This document shows positions 6,859 through 13,728 of a stretch of DNA of 15,877 bases, one piece after another; the first letter of the stretch is position 1, and each line of letters starts with the position of its first letter. A program made the position numbers and the translations under genes. The DNA comes from Desulfobacteraceae bacterium (GTDB lineage Bacteria > Desulfobacterota > Desulfobacteria > Desulfobacterales > JAABPS01). The stretch spans positions 1 to 15,877 of the forward strand of contig JAABPS010000019.1 of NCBI GenBank assembly GCA_011391835.1. Reading direction: 5' to 3'. Below the pieces are notes generated by a model. That model was not told where the DNA came from and ran no database searches. It saw only the letters and a program-made list of their open reading frames with translations.

Positions 6859-9800
6859 ATGTTAACTAAAATTCGTTATTGTCTCGACCAAACATTCAGA
6901 AAAATCCGCCGTTTTCTTTCCACGGAGGTCTATGTTGGGAAAAGCATCTCTTCCGTTCCAAAAGGCTCCATTATATTCTTCCCGTATTCGCACCTTACCC
7001 TTTGTTGCGGGCTTGTAGGAATCATCGCTTACAAAGGCAGTGGCACTAAAGACGCTGATCTGGATATCTCATCATTAAACAACACAGCCCGTATAATTCA
7101 AAAAAATGGACATAAGAAATGTATTTTAAAAGATTTTTCCCTGCACCCAAATTATCTGGGAGGGTGGGAACTTATAAAAACCATGCTGGAAACAGTTCAG
7201 GGGCTGAAGACTGAAAATCTGTTTTATACTATTTTTTCCAGTAAAGATAAGCAGGAAAGTATTTCAAAAATATCAAAAAAACTGACCGATGCGCTGGATA
7301 CTGAGTCCAGATGGCTCGCTGACAACATGGGCAGGATCGCTCCAGAAGCATTGGATACACTGTCGTCGCGTATTGAATGTCTCAAGGATATTACGTGGTG
7401 CCTTGATAGAGAAATTATCGAAAACATCACAAAAATTAAAGCGCTCATGAACACAACCGATGAACCGCCTTCCAGCTCTCAGGTAAGCATTATTAAAAAT
7501 ATAAATGCCGCACTGAACAGCCTGGATCGTCTTGAAGTCAGAGGAAGAGACTCTGCGGGAATATCGCTGATGTTTATTCTCGGAGAAACAGAGTTTCAAG
7601 GTTTTATGAAACAAATTCAGAAAGAAAATCTGACCGGCAAATTAAAAGAACGTTCGGGGCACGATTTTCTGACGAATACAAGTATAAATATCGGCAGCAG
7701 CAAAGGCCTGCCCGATGCCAAACGTGTCCCCATTGCATTAGTTTATAAGCGCGCTGCTGAAATCGGAAGCCTTGGAGATAATGTTCAATTCCTGCGTCAG
7801 CAAATCAAAGAAGATTCCATTTTTCAGACCTTGTCCACTTTTCCATATATGTATCATACAATTTCATGCCACACCCGGTGGGCTTCTGTTGGCGCCATCA
7901 CAGAAGCAAACTGCCATCCGCTCGACAGCTATACCATTTCAAATAACCCGGAACCCGACGGGAAAGGGATTATACATGTCTGCCTGAATGGCGACATTGA
8001 TAACCATATCGAATTGAAACGAAAACTCGAATCAAAAGGCGAGAGCATCCATAGTGAAATAACCACAGATACTAAAATAATACCCCTATTGATAAAAAAA
8101 TACATCGTGCAAGGATATAGCGTTGAAGAATCCTTTCGTCGTGCTGTGAATAATTTTGAAGGATCCCATGCCATCTCCATGCATACCGACCTGGCGCCCG
8201 GTAAATTTTTCCTTGCACAAAAGGGGAGCGGACAATCTATTTTTATCGGCATAGCAGATAGTCATTACATCCCTGCATCTGAAGTGTACGGTTTTGTTGA
8301 AGAAACGCCGAAATACATCAAGCTCGACAATATAGGCCCAGATTCCCAGGGACAAATTTTTATTTTAAACCAGGAGATAAATGGCGGACTTAAGGGCATA
8401 ACGGCCATGCGTTATGACGGAACGCCGGTTTTAATAGATGAAACACATATCAAACACACAGACATCACCTCACGAGATACCGATCGCCAGGACTTCCCGC
8501 ATTATTTCCTCAAGGAAATTTCTGAGTCTCCGCTTTCTGTGGAAAAAACCCTGCAAACTCGATGGAAAATAAATAAAAAAAAGAAACATCCATATGAAAT
8601 AATACTGGATGAAAAAATCTTCCCTGCTCGTATTCAAAAAGCGTTGATTGGAACAGGCAAAAAAAAAGGACAGATCAGAAGAATCTTCTTTGTCGGTCAG
8701 GGTACCGCAGGTGTTGCCGCCCAAGCCTGTGCCAATATTCTCGGCTACTACATGGATGATCCGCTCGTTCGTGTAAACGCCCTCAAATCCTCGGAACTGA
8801 GCGGCTTTCAACTCAACGACACGGATAATAAAAACAGTATGTCAGACACCCTTGTCATCGCCATAACACAGTCCGGAACCACAACAGATACCAACAGAAC
8901 CATCGACATGGTAAAAGAGCGCGGCGCATATACCATCGCTATCGTAAACAGGAGAGACTCGGATATTACGTTTAAAGTGGACGGGGTGATGTATACCAGC
9001 AGCGGCCGGGATATTGAAATGTCCGTAGCATCAACCAAGGCATTCTATTCACAGATTATTGCCGGCGCCCTCCTCAGTTTGCGCATTGCTCAATTAAAAG
9101 GATACAGAGATGAATCCTTTGTATCCAATGAAATAAAACAGCTGCTGGAAATACCTTCCCATATGCGCAGGGTGTTTAACATCAGTAAACAGATCGAAAA
9201 TTCTGCCCGAAAAGTTACTGGGGCAAAGACCTATTGGGCGACCGTGGGAAGCGGACCAAACAAGGCATCAGCAGATGAAATCAGGATCAAGCTCAGTGAG
9301 CTTTGCTATAAAACCATTTCATCTGATTATGTTGAAGACAAAAAACACATTGACCTATCGTCTGAGCCTTTAATCATTGTATGTGCCGCTGGCACACGAA
9401 ACACGGTCATTGGCGATATCATAAAAGATACGGCTATATTTCAGGCGCATAAGGCCACACCGATTGTTATCGCCAATAAAGGTGAAAAAAGGTTTGACCC
9501 GTTTGCGGAAGATGTTTTTCATGTCCCGGCTGTAAGTGAGCATCTTGCTCCGATTTTAAATACACTGGTTGGACATATCTGGGGCTACTATGCAGCGCTT
9601 ACGATAAACGAAGGCTCTCGCTTTCTCTATGGGTTCCGTGAAAACATTTTAAACACACTGGATGAATATGCAACTCATGGCATGGACGTTTATGAAGTTA
9701 TTTTGCAAAAACCCTTTAGGGAAAAAATCGCTGGCTTTTATAATGAACTGCGAGCCAAAATAAGACAGAACCGTTTCCCATCCCCTGCCGCTCACGCCTC

Positions 9801-10626
9801 TGACCTGACACTGCTGCTTAAATATTTATCAGGAAAACTTCCGGTTTCTGATTTTGAAATAGACTTTAGAGAAAAGGGAACAGCGCTAACTATGCTAAAT
9901 ACCTTTTTAAAGCATATAGGAGAATCCATCAATTACATGTCCCGGCCTGTAGATGCCATAAAACATCAGGCAAAAACAGTAACCGTGGGAACCAGCCGTA
10001 TCAGGGAAAAAGTGGAGGGAATTCTTTTTGATACACTTCACAAAGCCGATATCAATATCTCACAGTTGACTAACAGCAACATCATCGTTTTAAAGAATCT
10101 TCAAGAAATCGTCAGCAATATAGAAGGATCCATACTTTATAGAATCACGGGTCTTGATCTTCTCGGAGAGCCATCAGAGGAAACCGCCATTAAAGTCCTC
10201 AGAAAAGAAGGATCGCTTAAACCAATTCCTTCCCGTGTAGAGAAAGACACAAGGCTTCAGGGAACAAAAAAGATTATTGCCCGGCAGGGGAATGTATATA
10301 TCGGCAAGGGGAGGAAAGATGACCGCAATATCATTATCATTCCGGTTATTTCCACCTCTCATGATACGCCAAATATCATTGAATATCTTCTCCTGTTGAA
10401 TATTTCATTCAGGAAAAACATCCAGCTGGATGCAAAGATTAAGGCACTGGGAGGAAAATTCGAACACATAAAAAATATTGTCCAGGAAAACAACTTCACG
10501 TGGAATGATGAATTTCTCGAACAGATCGAAACAGAAGAGTTGTTCGGAAGATCTGCTGAAAAAATTGCAGAATATATTGTCAGCAAGAATAAAATTGATT
10601 CATCCGGAAATCCTCCGAACGAATAA
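6859..10626 (+). CDS. Giant GlmS-like protein: class-II glutamine amidotransferase plus two SIS domains and a novel C-terminal extension
   Basis: A 1255-residue protein, about twice the length of GlmS (about 610). The amidotransferase motifs are in order: CGLVGIIAYKG (nucleophile Cys50), LEVRGRDSAG (225-234), HTRWAS (338-343), LNGDIDNH (376-383) and TTDTKII (402-408). SIS1 (about 605-745) has GQGTAGVAA, ITQSGTTTDT (669-678) and VASTKAF (723-729). SIS2 (about 785-920) has KLSEL (811-815), a DKKH with His830 that aligns with the GlmS catalytic His, and VSEHLAPILNTLVG. By family knowledge it should move the amide nitrogen of glutamine onto a sugar phosphate. Odd features: 49 residues precede Cys50; helical insertions lie at about 61-214 and 242-330; the GlmS tail DQPRNLAKSVTVE, with its Schiff-base Lys, is not found; residues about 928-1255 match nothing I recognise. 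AAAGG lies 10 nt before the ATG, and kdsB ends 2 nt upstream. The substrate is unknown; it need not be fructose 6-phosphate. Confidence 0.85.
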   Translation: MLTKIRYCLDQTFRKIRRFLSTEVYVGKSISSVPKGSIIFFPYSHLTLCCGLVGIIAYKGSGTKDADLDISSLNNTARIIQKNGHKKCILKDFSLHPNYLGGWELIKTMLETVQGLKTENLFYTIFSSKDKQESISKISKKLTDALDTESRWLADNMGRIAPEALDTLSSRIECLKDITWCLDREIIENITKIKALMNTTDEPPSSSQVSIIKNINAALNSLDRLEVRGRDSAGISLMFILGETEFQGFMKQIQKENLTGKLKERSGHDFLTNTSINIGSSKGLPDAKRVPIALVYKRAAEIGSLGDNVQFLRQQIKEDSIFQTLSTFPYMYHTISCHTRWASVGAITEANCHPLDSYTISNNPEPDGKGIIHVCLNGDIDNHIELKRKLESKGESIHSEITTDTKIIPLLIKKYIVQGYSVEESFRRAVNNFEGSHAISMHTDLAPGKFFLAQKGSGQSIFIGIADSHYIPASEVYGFVEETPKYIKLDNIGPDSQGQIFILNQEINGGLKGITAMRYDGTPVLIDETHIKHTDITSRDTDRQDFPHYFLKEISESPLSVEKTLQTRWKINKKKKHPYEIILDEKIFPARIQKALIGTGKKKGQIRRIFFVGQGTAGVAAQACANILGYYMDDPLVRVNALKSSELSGFQLNDTDNKNSMSDTLVIAITQSGTTTDTNRTIDMVKERGAYTIAIVNRRDSDITFKVDGVMYTSSGRDIEMSVASTKAFYSQIIAGALLSLRIAQLKGYRDESFVSNEIKQLLEIPSHMRRVFNISKQIENSARKVTGAKTYWATVGSGPNKASADEIRIKLSELCYKTISSDYVEDKKHIDLSSEPLIIVCAAGTRNTVIGDIIKDTAIFQAHKATPIVIANKGEKRFDPFAEDVFHVPAVSEHLAPILNTLVGHIWGYYAALTINEGSRFLYGFRENILNTLDEYATHGMDVYEVILQKPFREKIAGFYNELRAKIRQNRFPSPAAHASDLTLLLKYLSGKLPVSDFEIDFREKGTALTMLNTFLKHIGESINYMSRPVDAIKHQAKTVTVGTSRIREKVEGILFDTLHKADINISQLTNSNIIVLKNLQEIVSNIEGSILYRITGLDLLGEPSEETAIKVLRKEGSLKPIPSRVEKDTRLQGTKKIIARQGNVYIGKGRKDDRNIIIIPVISTSHDTPNIIEYLLLLNISFRKNIQLDAKIKALGGKFEHIKNIVQENNFTWNDEFLEQIETEELFGRSAEKIAEYIVSKNKIDSSGNPPNE

Positions 10627-10718
10627 TGAATAGATGTCTGCTAAGCTCAGCCATACACGATAAAGTTAATTGCTCTCTAATATATTGAAATTAATTTATA
10701 TTTTGGAAGGATACCCCT

Positions 10719-11885
10719 ATGGCTCTCACAGGAGACTTTGATACTTTTTTTATATCAAACATTCTTCAACTTCTTGCCGATGAAAATAAAACCGGAACGC
10801 TTCGGATATCCGATGGGAAGAGACAGATAGAGATCATCATAAAAGATGGCTATATCGTTTATGCTCTGGGAGCCAAAATTGAATTCAAGCTTGGCAGTAT
10901 TTTAATAAATAAACATATAATAAACGCAAACCAATTAAACGACGCCTTAGAGGAGGGGAAAAAGAAAAATCTCGCGCTGGGCAATGTCCTCGTTCAAAAA
11001 GGACTCATTTCAAAAGATACGCTGGAACAGCTCATCCATGAGCAGGTTGAAGAAATAATTTATGATATTTTTTTATGGGAAAAAGGAGAGTTTGAATATA
11101 AAGATGCTAAAATCAACCTGGACAGGGTAATTGTAACCCGGCTGGATGTAACCCGTGTCTTGCTCGAAGCATCCCGGCGAATTGATGAGATTGCCATTTT
11201 TAAGAAACATATCCTAACTGAAGGTATTATTTTTAGGATTCGTGAAAGACTAAACCCAGCGGATAAAATAAAACCTTCACAATATGAGGCGCAAGTTCTT
11301 TCACTCATTGATGGTAAAAAAACTGTAGGGCAATTGATTGAATCATCCCATCTGGATCAATTCACCTTGTACAAAAACCTTTATACCCTCATCAGTTCAG
11401 GAATAATTGAAGCCTGCATTACAAACCCAACGGACCAGGCTCTTTATTCTTCTCTTATCAAGGCATACTATGATATCTTGCACACTATGTTTAAAAGCAT
11501 CAAACAACAAATCGGAGAAAGGGCGACAGCCATTTTCAGAGAGAAAAAACCAGTCATCGAACCATCCGAAAAAAATATCATCAGGAATTTCGACCATGAA
11601 ATATCGGTTTCTGAAAATATTGATTTTATTCTAAACGAACTGAAAAAGTTCAATAATCTTGAAGAAGGATTCGCTGTCCTTGCAGATGCCTTTAACATGT
11701 ATATTCTAAACATTCTCAGCATCCTCCCTGAAACGATCGGAGCTGATCAAACCAGAATACTTCTAAGAGATATTGATCTGATCCTGCTTTATATTGGAAG
11801 GCTTCAACATATCTCGGATGACAAAATTAAAATTATCAGTGATATTGAATTTATTATCCAAAAAGTTAAACGGGAGCTCAACTAA
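10719..11885 (+). CDS. DUF4388 (PatA-like) protein with GspE/PilB N-domain-like segment
   Basis: This 388-residue protein begins with a DUF4388 domain (about 1-120: GDFDTFFISNILQLLADENKTGTLRI, here given in part, then IIIKDGYIVYAL). Within it, residues 57-107 (KLGSILINKHIINANQL, then LALGNVLVQKGLISKDTLEQLI) contain the paired 'LG..L...G.I....L..AL' repeats also found in the N-terminal domain of GspE/PilB ATPases. A winged-helix-like stretch follows at about 190-232 (SLIDGKKTVGQLI). Residues 235-388 are helical and not recognised. DUF4388 proteins in Deltaproteobacteria and Cyanobacteria (PatA) often work in two-component or gliding and pilus systems as adaptors. GGAAGG at 10705-10710 sits 8 nt before the ATG, and a 92-bp AT-rich gap without a clear promoter separates it from the GlmS-like gene. 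The cell role is inferred from neighbours. Confidence 0.72.
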   Translation: MALTGDFDTFFISNILQLLADENKTGTLRISDGKRQIEIIIKDGYIVYALGAKIEFKLGSILINKHIINANQLNDALEEGKKKNLALGNVLVQKGLISKDTLEQLIHEQVEEIIYDIFLWEKGEFEYKDAKINLDRVIVTRLDVTRVLLEASRRIDEIAIFKKHILTEGIIFRIRERLNPADKIKPSQYEAQVLSLIDGKKTVGQLIESSHLDQFTLYKNLYTLISSGIIEACITNPTDQALYSSLIKAYYDILHTMFKSIKQQIGERATAIFREKKPVIEPSEKNIIRNFDHEISVSENIDFILNELKKFNNLEEGFAVLADAFNMYILNILSILPETIGADQTRILLRDIDLILLYIGRLQHISDDKIKIISDIEFIIQKVKRELN

Positions 11886-11953
11886 TAAAATGCTAATGCC
11901 TTTTCGCGAAGAATTTTTGAAATATTTTTAAAACTGAACAAAATAATTTGTCA

Positions 11954-11973
11954 AAATAGCAAGATAGCTATTT
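11954..11973. repeat. 7-bp inverted repeat upstream of the PilZ promoter
   Basis: AAATAGC (11954-11960) and GCTATTT (11967-11973) form a perfect 7-bp inverted repeat around a 6-base centre, AAGATA. No T-run follows, so it is not a good terminator. It is centred about 146 bp before the predicted sigma-54 start site, a distance at which activator (enhancer-binding protein) sites are often found. That role is inference. An 8-bp palindrome TTCGCGAA also lies at 11903-11910. Confidence 0.45.
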
Positions 11974-12082
11974 ACAACTCCTCACTGTTCCTTCAAACAG
12001 ATTAAAATTCCCAAATCAGAAAATCTTCATTTTTGTAGAAAGTTTCGGAAAATATCCTGTGATATGAATAAAATATCGTATA

Positions 12083-12100
12083 TTGGAATATATTTTGCAT
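12083..12100 (+). promoter_or_regulatory. Sigma-54-like (-24/-12) promoter for the PilZ gene
   Basis: TTGGAATATATTTTGCAT carries GG (12085-12086) and GC (12097-12098) exactly 12 bases apart, as in the sigma-54 consensus YTGGCACGRNNNTTGCW; TTGG and TTGCAT match and the CA after GG is AA. Transcription would start near 12110, which gives a very short leader before AAGGAG at 12116-12121. No convincing sigma-70 promoter was seen in the same region. Confidence 0.55.
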
Positions 12101-12126
12101 ATAAAAGAGCAGGATAAGGAGTGGCC

Positions 12127-12552
12127 ATGAATAATGTAAATGGGATGATAAAAACAAGAAGGCGGTTTCAGCGCGTGATATTCTCCTATGATGATGGCGC
12201 CATCTGTACGTTTGTCCCTCTTTCGGATACTAAAAAACCAAATATAACGGCTGCCTCTATTTTGAACCTCAGCGCAAGCGGGCTCCAGTTTATTCTCAAC
12301 AAAGAAAACGCCAATCAATTCCAAAAAGGAGAACGACTTGTTTTCAAAGGAATTAGAGGCGTAAAGCATTTGGATTTTTCTGAAGATATCGAAATGGAAA
12401 TTATCTGGATATTGGAGTTAAAATTTCTTGAGCATGTCGGCATTGGGTGTGAATTTAAAAATATTTCAAAGCAGTTAAGAGACTATATCGACAGTTTTGT
12501 GATATCCGAAATCAGATTCCGGGGACAAAATATTTATCGAAAAGCATCATAA
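12127..12552 (+). CDS. PilZ-domain (cyclic-di-GMP-binding) protein
   Basis: A 141-residue protein made of little more than one PilZ domain. The c-di-GMP-binding signatures are both present: RxxxR as R12-RFQ-R16 (RRRFQR) and NxSxxG as N47-LSAS-G52 (NLSASG). The domain end reads GIGCEFKNISKQLRDYI, typical of PilZ. Such proteins act as effectors that read c-di-GMP and change pilus, flagellar or polysaccharide activity. The ATG at 12127 is chosen over the in-frame GTG at 12121 because AAGGAG at 12116-12121 overlaps that GTG and stands 5 nt before the ATG. It follows the sigma-54-like promoter and is alone in its unit, since 401 bp separate it from the next gene. The target is unknown; a partner in the pilus-type machinery at the right end of the window is plausible. 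Confidence 0.88.
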   Translation: MNNVNGMIKTRRRFQRVIFSYDDGAICTFVPLSDTKKPNITAASILNLSASGLQFILNKENANQFQKGERLVFKGIRGVKHLDFSEDIEMEIIWILELKFLEHVGIGCEFKNISKQLRDYIDSFVISEIRFRGQNIYRKAS

Positions 12553-12646
12553 ATCGTTCAACGCTACTTTCAAAATCCCCTTCGCTTTTTTTCATAGAGA
12601 TCTATCCCTGTAAAACATTTCAAGATGAATATGAAATAGAGTTCTC

Positions 12647-12715
12647 GCACCAAAACCCCTCTATCCTGCATGGATATAACCTAAAACCGAACATTTTTAA
12701 TTAGGTTTTGGGTGC
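12647..12715. repeat. Three-copy CC(N)AAAACC motif forming alternative inverted repeats
   Basis: Copy 1 is CACCAAAACC (12648-12657), copy 2 is ACCTAAAACC (12679-12688), and copy 3 lies on the other strand, GGTTTTGGGTG at 12704-12714 (CACCCAAAACC reversed). Copy 3 can pair with copy 2 as a 10-bp stem with one G-T pair and a 15-base loop, or with copy 1 as an 11-bp stem (GCACCAAAACC) with one bulged G. A small hairpin, TATCC/GGATA (12662-12666 with 12672-12676), lies between. No T-run follows. This could be a set of activator-binding sites at about -225 to -159 of the downstream sigma-54 promoter, or a folded RNA with two exclusive states. Confidence 0.55.
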
Positions 12716-12845
12716 CTGATGCGATTGATAGTGTGGGTCAAATTTATATTTAAAAATTTATAATGATGTTTAACCTATTTAATTTATTATAATTATTAAA
12801 ATATTTTTATGAAGGATGTATTTTTTCTTTTTGAATATTTAACTA

Positions 12846-12862
12846 TTGGCATATTTATTGCT
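12846..12862 (+). promoter_or_regulatory. Sigma-54-like (-24/-12) promoter for the HTH/Cys-rich gene
   Basis: TTGGCATATTTATTGCT matches both halves of the sigma-54 consensus (YTGGCA and TTGCW). GG at 12848-12849 and GC at 12860-12861 are 12 bases apart. The predicted start site is near 12873, leaving a leader of about 80 nt. This is the better of the two -24/-12 sequences in the window. Transcription would need an enhancer-binding protein encoded elsewhere. Confidence 0.65.
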
Positions 12863-12953
12863 TTTTACTTTATCGTGAATTTCCAAGCGGTTATATAGCA
12901 ACGCCGGTTCAATAAAAACAATCAACCCGGAAAAACATAAAGGGACAAAACAT

Positions 12954-13667
12954 ATGACAAAGCATGGGAAAGAGGTATCCGTTACGCAGGCAGCTGCATT
13001 GTGCGGTTTGGGAAGAACAACGATTAATTACTGGATTCGGACTGGAAAGCTTCACGCTACAAGAAAAGGCAGAAATTATAAAATTCCAGTCAACGAATTG
13101 CTCTTTTACTTAACTTCCGCCGGCCATACCATACCAAGCGAATTTGAAGACGATCTTCTGCAAGGTCCTTTTTTCAAAACATTCAGACCCTGCTGGGAAT
13201 ACTGGAAAGGCACGGATCACGGACAATGCTGCAAAAACTGCTTGGTTTTAAAAAACGAAATTGATGTATGTTTTACCGCCAGGGAAAGCGGGAATTTGCT
13301 CTGCCCTAACGAATGCAATAAATGCAGATATTATTTGGAATCCTATTTTACAAGGATACAATTCATACATCAAATTGATGCCCCTGCAATGGTCTTCAAA
13401 GATCTATATTTCTGGGGATCAAACGAAAAATGGAATATCCTTTGTGGGATAGCGCAAAAAGATATCCCCGGACTTGGCGTAGAACATGCGATTCATCCTG
13501 AATCCCTTGAGCCACTGATTTCTGTTGTGAAGAAAAAAAATCTGGGAGATTCAAAAACTCAACAATCGATTAAAATTCATTTAAAAAACAGTAAACAGCC
13601 TGTCACTATCTCAATTTATTCTCTAAATAATCCCTCTGGAAGTTTTTTGTTGATCGCTGAAGAATAA
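12954..13667 (+). CDS. HTH (excisionase/MerR-type) regulator with Cys-rich middle and PAS-like end
   Basis: A 237-residue protein in three parts. Residues 8-55 (VSVTQAAALCGLGRTTINYW, then GRNYKIPVNELLFYL) are a winged-helix HTH of the excisionase/HTH_17 kind, so it likely binds DNA. Residues 80-124 hold eight cysteines (80, 92, 93, 96, 106, 117, 121, 124), with CCKNC and CPNECNKC motifs that could hold zinc or an Fe-S cluster. Residues 135-237 have a PAS-like pattern (IHQIDAPAMVFKDLYFWGSNEKW, here given in part, and the closing strands VTISIYSL and GSFLLIAEE). I do not recognise a named protein with this make-up. AAGGGA (12940-12945) stands 8 nt before the ATG. Its sigma-54-like promoter and metal-type cysteines suggest a redox- or metal-responsive regulator; that is inference. 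It converges with the HD-GYP gene, with 61 bp between stops. Confidence 0.62.
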   Translation: MTKHGKEVSVTQAAALCGLGRTTINYWIRTGKLHATRKGRNYKIPVNELLFYLTSAGHTIPSEFEDDLLQGPFFKTFRPCWEYWKGTDHGQCCKNCLVLKNEIDVCFTARESGNLLCPNECNKCRYYLESYFTRIQFIHQIDAPAMVFKDLYFWGSNEKWNILCGIAQKDIPGLGVEHAIHPESLEPLISVVKKKNLGDSKTQQSIKIHLKNSKQPVTISIYSLNNPSGSFLLIAEE

Positions 13668-13728
13668 TGCATTCTTGGCAGCTTTGTATCCCAACCTATA
13701 AAGACAATGATCTATTTGCAGATGGAAA

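Larger units (their letters stand above)
12553..12953. other. 401-bp AT-rich regulatory intergenic region
   Basis: No credible gene is seen here. The first 90 bases include a T-run (12584-12590) without a convincing hairpin. Positions 12647-12715 hold three copies of a CC(N)AAAACC motif in direct and inverted orientation. From about 12735 to 12845 the DNA is extremely A+T-rich, as is common for bendable DNA between an activator site and a sigma-54 promoter. The sigma-54-like promoter is at 12846-12862, and about 80 bases of leader follow before the HTH gene. A 29-codon hydrophobic ORF (12809-12898) overlaps the promoter and lacks a ribosome-binding site. Confidence 0.6.

Noticed and set aside
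10627..10718. Separate promoter for the DUF4388 gene
   Set aside because: Several AT-rich -10-like hexamers exist, but none has a credible -35 at the right distance, and no sigma-54 pair with 12-base spacing is present.
12121..12126. GTG at 12121 as the start of the PilZ gene
   Set aside because: This GTG overlaps the AAGGAG ribosome-binding site, which is well placed for the ATG at 12127.
12560..12592. Intrinsic terminator after the PilZ gene at the T-run 12584-12590
   Set aside because: The bases before the T-run do not form a stable GC-rich stem.
12809..12898. 29-codon hydrophobic ORF (starts MKDVFFLFEY) that could be a small membrane protein
   Set aside because: It has no ribosome-binding site, lies in extremely AT-rich DNA where Phe/Ile/Tyr codons arise by chance, and overlaps the predicted sigma-54 promoter and its start site.
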